This document shows positions 26,941 through 33,476 of a DNA stretch of 35,478 bases, piece by piece (the stretch's first letter is position 1; every line of letters starts with the position of its first letter). The notes below the pieces were generated by a model. The model was given only the letters and a program-made list of their open reading frames with translations. It did no database searches and was not told the origin of the DNA. A program made the position numbers and the translations under genes. The stretch lies in IMG/VR virus record IMGVR_UViG_3300025669_000120, positions 1 through 35,478 of that record; one strand, given 5' to 3'. Source of the DNA: a virus.

Positions 26941-27144
26941 CTATACTAAGCTCCCGTACCACTGCTCCATGATTTGACTAAAAGCATATACTTCATCATC
27001 ACTCATTTTTCTTACTTCTTTTCTGGTTAAGGTTATAACCTTTGTCTTTAGATCTTTGGCTTTTGGATACTTGTCTTCAAGCTCGTACATTTCATTTCGA
27101 GATATTACTTCTCTAATTATTTTTCTTAGTTCTAACTTCTTCAT
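26941..27144 (-). CDS. Leader-family protein, 67 residues
   Basis: Begins MKKLELRKIIREVISRNEMY and continues as a short charged protein (LEDKYPKAKDLKTKVITLTR) ending SQIMEQWYGSLV with a TGG-coded Trp. Its start overlaps the end of the upstream nuclease gene by 32 bases in another frame, as at the 11193-11224 joint. Such overlaps are what insertion of a leader module into existing genes would leave. Function unknown. Confidence 0.8.
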   Translation of the reverse strand: MKKLELRKIIREVISRNEMYELEDKYPKAKDLKTKVITLTRKEVRKMSDDEVYAFSQIMEQWYGSLV

Positions 27145-27670
27145 ATGTTTTATATCCTTTATTAATATACTTCTTTCTTGGTTGCTTCATAACCGGACTC
27201 AATCTACATTTTTCTGGTACTCAAGTTTGCTTAAAAAATTTATCACAAATAAGTTTCTCAACGAGAATATTATATATAGTTCAAGTTCATTTTGCTTCAA
27301 CAGAAAAATTTGCATGAGATCCAAATGAGCCAAATCCGCCTTTAATATCAATATAAACTATTAGATTATTAAGTAGTTCAATATTTTTTAGTTTAGTGTT
27401 AAATTCTCTAATTTTATCTGTAAATCAAATTTTATAATCTGCAGTGTAGATATGAGGTCGTAGTACCGTTTCTTCAACATGCTTTACTTTAGTTTTTAGT
27501 TGAACTTCTTTAATAACTGTTACCTTATCAAACAGCTCAAAGGAATTAGGTTGATACTTTCATTTTTCAACATAACCTAATTCCTTTGCTTCTTCCAATC
27601 AATAAGTAAACGTTATTTCTTCTGCGGAATCAAACTTAGTGTCATTATATATAAACTTTTTTCGTGCCAT
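27113..27670 (-). CDS. PD-(D/E)XK-like nuclease, 185 residues
   Basis: Begins MARKKFIYNDTKFDSAEEIT, then TYWLEEAKELGYVEKWKYQP, LRPHIYTADYKIWFTDK, LIVYIDIKGGFGSFGSHANF and FFKQTWVPEKCRLSPVMKQP. The layout (E of DSAEE, YTADYKI, YIDIKG, then a KWT helix and a C-terminal FF.TWVPE) follows a phage nuclease type related to PD-(D/E)XK recombination or resolvase enzymes; D and K of TADYK...DIKG would be catalytic. All six Trp are TGA. Its stop, TAG at 27113, lies inside the next leader gene. It may process replicating DNA or act on competing phages; neither is shown. Confidence 0.7.
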
Positions 27671-28288
27671 TTACTTACCTCTAACTCTAATAAATTCAAA
27701 ATTTGGATATAATTTTTCAATTTCTTTTTGTCTAACTATATCTTCCTTTTTTAATTTACCGTTTTTAAAATGATGCTTTTCATCATATTCAATAATTATT
27801 TTATTTTTAAAATCAATTGCGTCAACAAAATATCCGAGTTCTTTAATTTGATATTCGCCACCATTTTCTGCATGTTGTAGATTTCAATTATTTTCTTTAT
27901 TTATCTGCTCAAATAAAATACATGCTTTAGAATTGTAGTTCGGAATGCATATTCCTTTTTTTCTTTTTATTTCTGCAATGCGAGCAACTCTACTTCTTTT
28001 TTTAATTTCTTCTGTTCTTACATATGTTATCTTTTTTGCAAAATTTGGATTTTTTCTATGGAACTCTAATCTAGATTTGCTAATTTTTTTCTTAGTTTCC
28101 TCTGAAAGCGTTTTTCCTTTATGAGAGTTGCTCATTTTTCTTTTAGTTTCTTCTGAGAATGGTTCTCTTTTTATGCCTTTATCTCAAGGCACATTACCTC
28201 TATTTGCTTCTGAAATTTTTCTTTTAGTTTCTTCTGCTCTTGGAATTCCTTTATTTCATACTACTCTTCCTTTTAGAGAAGCTTTCAT
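27671..28288 (-). CDS. NUMOD3-type homing endonuclease, N-terminally shortened
   Basis: 205 residues from ATG 28288. Three or four NUMOD3-like repeats (RAEETKRKISEANRGNVPWD, FSEETKRKMSNSHKGK, LSEETKKKISKSRLEF) lead to NYNSKACILFEQINKENNWN and an intact nuclease core: AIDFKNKIIIEYDEKHHFKN, KKEDIVRQKEIEKLYPNF and EFIRVRGK. It is homologous to the truncated gene at 11193-11789 but lacks that gene's N-terminal Cys cluster; the frame upstream of 28288 soon stops inside a leader gene. Three Trp are TGA. It ends directly before the next gene's ATG. Confidence 0.8.
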
Positions 28289-28325
28289 ATTTTCTATTCT
28301 TTCTTGAGAATGCTTTATTCCTTTT

Positions 28326-28589
28326 TTATTCGTTATCAATAAGATCTCTTATCTCATCAAAATATTTATCTGACATTGCTTTAAATATCTTTATACCCTC
28401 TTTACTTCCACTAGCAGAAAATAGCTTTCTAAGCATTAAGTATCCACCATCCATCTTATTTAGTGCCATATTTACCTTTGGATTGTCTCTAAACCTTTCT
28501 TGTCCAAATGGAGCCTCCTTCAAAGGCTTTGTAGTTATCACAGCACCTAATTCTTCTCTAATTATTTTTTTTAGTTCACTTTTTTTCAT
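28326..28589 (-). CDS. Leader-family protein, 87 residues, sharing an extended leader
   Basis: Reads MKKSELKKIIREELGAVITT then KPLKEAPFGQERFRDNPKV, and a body NMALNKMDGGYLMLRKLFSA with KAMSDKYFDEIRDLIDNE. The extension EELG-x-VITTKPLKE is the same as in the 7114-7359 protein while the rest is unrelated, so the exchanged unit is longer than the basic leader. No Trp. The gene lies between another leader gene and a homing endonuclease gene. Confidence 0.83.
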   Translation of the reverse strand: MKKSELKKIIREELGAVITTKPLKEAPFGQERFRDNPKVNMALNKMDGGYLMLRKLFSASGSKEGIKIFKAMSDKYFDEIRDLIDNE

Positions 28590-28594
28590 TTATT

Positions 28595-28864
28595 CTATAA
28601 TCACTCTGCAAATGATTTCAACATTCTTGCCATAGTACTTTTGTCAAAGTTACGTTTTCCTTCGCTACCCATTAATTTATAGAGACTTAACATTTTTTGT
28701 GCTATAGTTTTGTCAACTTTCTTTCCCTGTACAAAATTAGAATCACCTTTAATAACTAATTTAAGTAGTTCTGATAATGTAAGTGTTTTGTTGTCTTTTT
28801 CGTTAATTACTTGTATTTCTTTTACTACTTCTACAATAATCTTTCTTAATTCTGTTCTTTTCAT
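28595..28864 (-). CDS. Leader-family protein, 89 residues, with internal start
   Basis: From ATG 28864: MKRTELRKIIVEVVKEIQVI, then LTLSELLKLVIKGDSNFVQG and IAQKMLSLYKLMGSEGKR, ending KSFAEWL with TGA as Trp and TAG at 28595-28597. An AAGGAAAA ribosome site about 9 bases before this ATG supports starting here. The same frame, however, is open back to 29041 without any stop, so the protein could also be made as the C-terminal part of a longer fusion. Confidence 0.72.
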
Positions 28865-29041
28865 TGTTTTATAATTTTCCTTTTTTGTTTCCATAAATTT
28901 TTCCATTCTAAATGAAAGAATTTTTCTTCCATTTACAGTTGGTTGACCATGATCATCTGTACCAAATTTTTTGATGACTTCTTTTTTATTTTTTCATTTA
29001 CCGGTAAATATTACATCGCCGATACTAACGTCTATTTTCAT
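28595..29041 (-). CDS. Longer in-frame fusion: GKWKNKK-type small protein joined to a leader protein
   Basis: 148 codons from ATG 29041. The first 40 residues (MKIDVSIGDVIFTGKWKNKK, then KFGTDDHGQPTVNGRKILSF) look like a small stand-alone phage protein of the GD.I.TGKFKNKK...NGRP type, which normally ends near SFR. Here the frame runs on through MEKFMETKKENYKT into the leader protein starting at 28864, with no stop. Either the stop was lost and a fusion is made, or both starts are used. TGA codes the Trp of GKWK. Confidence 0.55.
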
Positions 29042-29048
29042 TTAGTTA

Positions 29049-29231
29049 TTACTTACTTGAAAATTTACTTATTGCGTTTCCTGCTCCATAAATTAAAAAT
29101 ATCCATTTATTAAAATCCATTCACTGAGCTACGTCTGCTTTTCCGATTAATAGGAATGTAGTAATTGCTGCGAACAATACAACACTTCCAATCAATTTTC
29201 TACTTAACCAATTTACTTCTGAAAATTTCAT
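29049..29231 (-). CDS. Small two-helix membrane protein, holin-like
   Basis: 60 residues: MKFSEVNWLSRKLIGSVVLF, then AAITTFLLIGKADVAQWMDF and NKWIFLIYGAGNAISKFSSK. Two hydrophobic stretches flank a short polar loop, and the C-terminus is basic, the layout of a class II holin. Trp residues use TGG, TGA and TGG in that order, a good example of mixed use inside one gene. A lysis role is inferred from topology and size only. Confidence 0.62.
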
Positions 29232-29240
29232 AATTTTTTT

Positions 29241-29627
29241 TTATTTTCCTTCTTTTTTTATTTTATTTAAATACTCCTCTACTTCTTCTAAATTACCTTC
29301 ATACTGTTTTTTAATTTGCTTAATTTTCTCAGGATTAATATCTCATTTTTCAATATCACCGCTGGAATTTTGTACAAATTCTATTTTATCTAGTACCAAT
29401 AAGTATTCTTTTAGATACTTTTTTTGTGAATTCAAATATGAAACAATATTCTTTTCTATTATTTCTTTTGAATATTCTTTTCATTCTCCATTCTCAACTT
29501 TTAGTGAATGCTCTCTGGTTACACAATCAAGACATTTATTGTGAAAGTTTCACATTTTTTTGTCTAATTTTTTATTCATTAAATTACCACACTCTGGACA
29601 GAATAGTGGCATATTTGTTGTACTCAT
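29241..29627 (-). CDS. Small zinc-ribbon protein, 128 residues
   Basis: The N-terminus has MSTTNMPLFCPECGNLMNKK, then NFHNKCLDCVTREHSLKVEN, a CxxC-x18-CxxC zinc-ribbon. A long charged helix follows, with EYSKEIIEKNIVSYLNSQKK and ending EEVEEYLNKIKKEGK. Four-cysteine ribbons of this kind occur in phage and archaeal transcription factors and in many unassigned proteins; I would not go further than nucleic acid or protein binding. Three Trp are TGA (MWNF, GEWKE, EKWDI), so the gene is hidden under the standard code. Confidence 0.68.
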
Positions 29628-29632
29628 TTAAT

Positions 29633-30826
29633 TTATTTTTCCTTTTCCTTTATAAAATCTAATGCTCCACTGATTAATTTAGGAATCAATGATTCTTTAA
29701 TTTTATAAACAGAAAGAGCAACTTTCATTTTTTTTTCGGTATCTTTCTCTTGCTTAAAATCTTCACCAGATGATTTCTCTGCTTGCTTAAGTGCTTCAAT
29801 ATTATCTTTTCAATCTAGAAATTCTCAACCTAGCTGTAATGCTGTTTTTTTGATATCTTTAAGTCAAGCACTTGTTGCTGCTTTTCCTTTTAAATCTTTA
29901 TAATTTGTAGGTGTTCTTTGTCCTACTACACCAGCGGGAAAATATGTTACACCAATTGTATGGCCACCATCAATATTATTTTCTATTCCATTTCCAATAA
30001 TATAATCCATTATTTTTCAACCATGCATTAAAAATTTGTTTAGAGTATTTTTCTTGTAGTGATCAAACTTTTTATAATAAGTTGAAGGTCCATCATCTAC
30101 ATCTAAACCGGCAGTATCGCCTTTTGTAATTTCATTAATTAATTTTGAAACATCAATTGTAGAAAGAAAATGAGCATATAAATCTGGATGATTTTTCATA
30201 TCTTTGTATTTATAATAATCCATAGCATCTTTCTTTTCTTTATCCGTCATATCTTTACCTTTTGAAATTATTTTATTAATCTGTTTATCTACAGGAGATA
30301 GCATGTGAGATACACCAGTGTCTTTTTTTGTTCTTTTAGCACTACCAGCATAGTTTCCTAGTGGTATTATTACAGATTTCCCTTCATATTTAGGACTATC
30401 TCAATAACCACTTTGAAATTTTTCTAAATATTTTCCGTTTTTATCTACTACTATTTCTATTTTTCATTTATTAAAATCTATCTTTATATCTAGTTTTCTT
30501 TCTTTTGCTTCTTTATTTAATTCTTTAATTCTTTGTGCCATCTTATTCTTTGGTGGATATTTTCAAAAAGTAATTATTTTATTTCTTGTTCAAAGTCTTC
30601 CAGAAAATTTAAATTCCTGCCTACCTTGTGGAACCTCATTATTATTGTTATAAGCATATCTTATTTCCTCATGCGTTCTTTTAGCATTACCGATATAGCA
30701 TTTATTATCAGAAAAATTATCTCAACCAAACGGATACGCATCATCATAATTCCAGCGCATACGATCTTCTCCGGTTCTAATTTCATCCGGATTTTCTCTT
30801 AATAATAATTTTTTATTCGTTTTCAA
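29633..30826 (-). CDS. Unknown 397-residue protein
   Basis: The frame begins at TTG 30826, with an AAGGAAAA ribosome site about 13 bases before it; no ATG lies close. The N-terminus has LLLRENPDEIRTGEDRMRWN, YDDAYPFGWDNFSDNKCYIG and NAKRTHEEIRYAYNNNNEVP. Further on come GYWDSPKYEGKSVIIPLGNY, a helical region with KYKDMKNHPDLYAHFLSTID, and GIENNIDGGHTIGVTYFPAG. Trp is coded TGA in at least nine places, including GW, YW, HGW, AW and EFLDW. The YDDAYPFG element recurs in uncharacterised phage proteins. Function unknown; possibly a structural or host-interaction protein. Confidence 0.68.
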
Positions 30827-30827
30827 T

Positions 30828-31172
30828 TTATAATTCTAATTTTCCTTCGTTGATTAGGATTTTAATGCTTGGGAAATTACTTTTCCCATACTTCCTATGA
30901 AACTTTCAATGACAAGATGAACATAAGGTTATTCCATTTTCAAGTTTATATCTTAATGTTTTAAATCTACTAAATCCTCTAATATGATGTGCATTAAGTC
31001 TAACGTTTCTTCTTCTACATACTTTACACGTATAGTTGTCTCGTTTATAAACTGCTCTTCTTCATGTTATATATCTTCCATTTGTTCTTGCATGTTTTTC
31101 ATGATTTCTTATTATTACTTCTTTAGGCGCTGTATTTAATTTTTCAATATTATTAATAATATTATTTAGCAT
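30828..31172 (-). CDS. HNH endonuclease, 114 residues
   Basis: After an N-terminal helix (MLNNIINNIEKLNTAPKEVI) comes the HNH domain: RDNYTCKVCRRRNVRLNAHH, IRGFSRFKTLRYKLENGITL and CSSCHWKFHRKYG. The CxxC...HH...N...CxxCH..FH pattern gives zinc and catalytic residues of a classic HNH nuclease. Two Trp (ITWRR and CHWK) are TGA. Free-standing HNH genes in phages often act as homing enzymes; another option is a packaging-linked nuclease. It lies directly upstream of the 397-residue gene. Confidence 0.85.
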
Positions 31173-31184
31173 ATATAGTTTATT

Positions 31185-32093
31185 TTAAGTGCTTGTTGAC
31201 ATAGAAATTTCAGTTCCATTAAAATAACAATGCAAACCATCATCTTGCATTCATATCATTCCGTCTGCTTTTGAAAGACTGGTTGTTTCAGATGAGGGTG
31301 TCATTAATTTCAATACTCCCTGTCTATTTATCTCCATTACTGGAATACCAGATCCACTACATCAAATTTGCAGTGGTGCATTATATTCTTCAGATCCACT
31401 AACAACTAATGGAGATATTGAATTAGCTGTTGATCTAATTACAACTTGATTTTCAGAAGAGTCAACTATAAGATTAGCTGTATTATATTTTACATATTCT
31501 GATGAAGAGCTATAAGTAAAGTATTCTCCTGATGAGCTACCTATTGCAATATCACCAGATGAAGAAATAAACATACCAGCAAAGTCATCTATATCAGTAT
31601 TTGTTGTTTTTCCAAATGCTATATATCCAAGTTTAGCAATTAATGATTCGTTACTCGAAAAGTACATACCTGGAATATAAAATGCGTCTTCAGTAACTGT
31701 TCATCCGCCGGAGCTGCCACCTGAATGCATAAAACTTGAACCGGTTGAAGTTATAATACGAGCATTAGAGCTAGTTGAATAATTTATACTTGCGCTATTT
31801 ATTTCTACATCCTGTCCGGATATTTTAAAATTCTGAGTTTCTATTGAAGATGTACCTTCTAAAAAATAAATATATTCCTTAGTACTATCACCAATAGAAA
31901 AATCACCAGAGCCACTAAAATACATTCCATTAAACGTTGATAGATCATTTACAATTGAACCAAGAGAAATAAGACCACCACTTTGAGCAGATAAAGTGAT
32001 CTCAGCAGTTGAAGATGTAAAATGAAAATCTTCAGGGTCTAATGACTTGACTTGATAAAAAGGTTTAAGTGGATTTGTATGCGTTACTGACAT
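31185..32093 (-). CDS. Fibre-like structural protein with MYFSGSGD repeats, 302 residues
   Basis: Starts MSVTHTNPLKPFYQVKSLDP. The body repeats the unit GMYFSGSGDFSIGDSTKEY and FAGMFISSSGDIAIGSSSGE, a Ser/Gly-rich beta pattern typical of elongated fibres, and ends GMIWMQDDGLHCYFNGTEIS. Trp at GGW, QIW and MIW are TGA, TGA and TGA. It sits two genes from the large LamG protein, so it could be a tail fibre, a whisker or a head fibre. The repeat layout supports an elongated trimeric structure; the receptor role is inferred. Confidence 0.7.
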
Positions 32094-32097
32094 GACT

Positions 32098-32349
32098 TTA
32101 GCTAGTTATTTGATCTATAGCTTTACTCCCAAGCTTAGCATATTTTAATGCTTCTTTAAGATATTTTTCTACATATTTAAAATCTCTGTCAACTGTAGTT
32201 TTGCCAAACTCATTATCATATATTTTTTTTTGAATATCATTTTGAATTTGATACATATTTTCAATTGCATCAATTAACGGCTTCATAAAATTTTCACCAT
32301 GATATTCTTTCAATAAGATACGTTTATTAATTATTTCTAATAGTTTCAT
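32098..32349 (-). CDS. Small protein with a leader-like start, 83 residues
   Basis: Reads MKLLEIINKRILLKEYHGEN, resembling the shared leader but without SELKK; ILLKE fits the expected cut-site pattern. The body (MKPLIDAIENMYQIQNDIQK, then FKYVEKYLKEALKYAKLGSK) is a helical protein. No Trp. It is placed between the fibre-like gene and the 141-residue gene. Membership of the leader family is likely but weaker than for the MKKSELKK copies. Confidence 0.72.
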   Translation of the reverse strand: MKLLEIINKRILLKEYHGENFMKPLIDAIENMYQIQNDIQKKIYDNEFGKTTVDRDFKYVEKYLKEALKYAKLGSKAIDQITS

Positions 32350-32352
32350 AAA

Positions 32353-32778
32353 TTAGTCTCAGTTACCATAGACATTAGAATTTTTTACAGCCGAATCATA
32401 CATTTTTTTAAGTGCAGTATATAATTTATTTGCTTTTTTTCCATGTAAATCATCTACATATTTTTCTAATTTTCGTATGCTATCTCTAGTTAACTCTTTA
32501 CCATAGAATAGTGCGCTTACTGCCATATCTGAAATTTCACCATTATAATTTTTAAAATCATTGGATACTTTAGTAATTGCTCTATCCGACATAGCTGCTC
32601 TTTTATCATAGCTCTTATAACTCTTACTTTGAAATTTCTTATAAAAGTCGCTATATTGTTTTAATAATTTGTTTCAGATTTTGTCGCTGTAATCATCAGC
32701 TTTTTTTTCTGCTATAGTAGAGTTATTTATAACAATACCGCATCCTCTTATAAGTTGCATTAAGCTTATTTTACTCAT
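32353..32778 (-). CDS. Unknown helical protein, 141 residues
   Basis: Starts MSKISLMQLIRGCGIVINNS, then TIAEKKADDYSDKIWNKLLK (TGA as Trp) and a Tyr/Lys-rich stretch before SDRAITKVSNDFKNYNGEIS and LYTALKKMYDSAVKNSNVYG, ending NWD after another TGA. Without the TGA reading only the second half appears, with a false start at 32592. No family is recognised. The neighbouring genes suggest a virion or late accessory role. Confidence 0.7.
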
Positions 32779-32800
32779 GTTTTTTTCTATTTTTCCTTTT

Positions 32801-33151
32801 TTATAATTTATTAAGTAATCTAATACTAATTCCAAATCCTAATCCATAATAATTTGCAGTAGTATCTTTAGGATTATACACTCCATATCCTCATTTTTCT
32901 GATGTTGCTGCTATTGGAAATATAACTATAGCCGGTAAATATGGTGCAATGTTTACTCCATATACTTGCAAGTCTAATTCAAGTCATTCGTTAATAATGA
33001 GATCTGTAAGGATATAGCTACTTGCATATAATGTAAAGTGCGCTCCCTTATCTCCTTCAATTCCTCAACCATTTGTAGATGCTATCATTGCTGAGGGAAA
33101 TAGAATAATTGTGACAATAATGACAATTAGAAATAAAGTCTTATAATGCAC
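32801..33151 (-). CDS. Secreted or membrane protein with signal peptide, 116 residues
   Basis: Starts with GTG 33151. MHYKTLFLIVIIVTIILFPS is a signal peptide or membrane anchor, then ASTNGWGIEGDKGAHFTLYA, SSYILTDLIINEWLELDLQV, YGVNIAPYLPAIVIFPIAAT and a C-terminus rich in Gly and Tyr. The GDK.AHF motif followed by two hydrophobic segments resembles small bacterial membrane lipoproteins, but I do not assign a family. Three Trp are TGA. The start overlaps the upstream leader gene stop by about 11 bases, suggesting coupled translation. Possible roles include superinfection exclusion or lysis. Confidence 0.62.
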
Positions 33152-33419
33152 TTCTATTAACCGTTCTATCAATTATTTTCTTTAAAAATTCCTTTGTTGT
33201 AGCTTTATTTATCTTACTTTTAGCATCCTTTCCTTTGTCACTAGAAGCATACATTACGAGTTTTGAAACAAATTTATCAATAGCTTTAATTGCTGCTTTC
33301 ACATCATTATGCATATCTCTACTGTTTCACATTACTTCTTCTATAGCATCATTTGAAAATACTCCGCTTTCTTCAATTATTATTTCTTTGATTAATTCTT
33401 TTAGTTTTACTTTTTTCAT
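33141..33419 (-). CDS. Leader-family protein, 92 residues
   Basis: Begins MKKVKLKELIKEIIIEESGV, a leader variant, then AIEEVMWNSRDMHNDVKAAI (TGA as Trp) and a Lys-rich C-terminus with SKINKATTKEFLKKIIDRT. A promoter-like motif lies 24-40 bases upstream. It is the first gene after the large fibre gene and overlaps the following GTG start. Body function unknown. Confidence 0.78.
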
Positions 33420-33442
33420 CTTAATTTTTTTTTAATTCCCCT

Positions 33443-33459
33443 TCTATAATAAATATAGT
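33443..33459 (-). promoter_or_regulatory. Putative late promoter after the fibre gene
   Basis: The minus strand reads ACTATATTTATTATAGA in the 57-base gap between the fibre stop and the leader gene ATG at 33419. It shares the ATATTTATTA core with the other elements. Confidence 0.4.
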
Positions 33460-33476
33460 TCAATAGCAGTTAATTT

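Noticed and set aside
26577-26972. Plus-strand hydrophobic frame of 131 codons
   Set aside because: It lies antisense to two supported minus-strand genes with ribosome sites; hydrophobicity results from reading Lys/Glu-rich AT-rich genes backwards.
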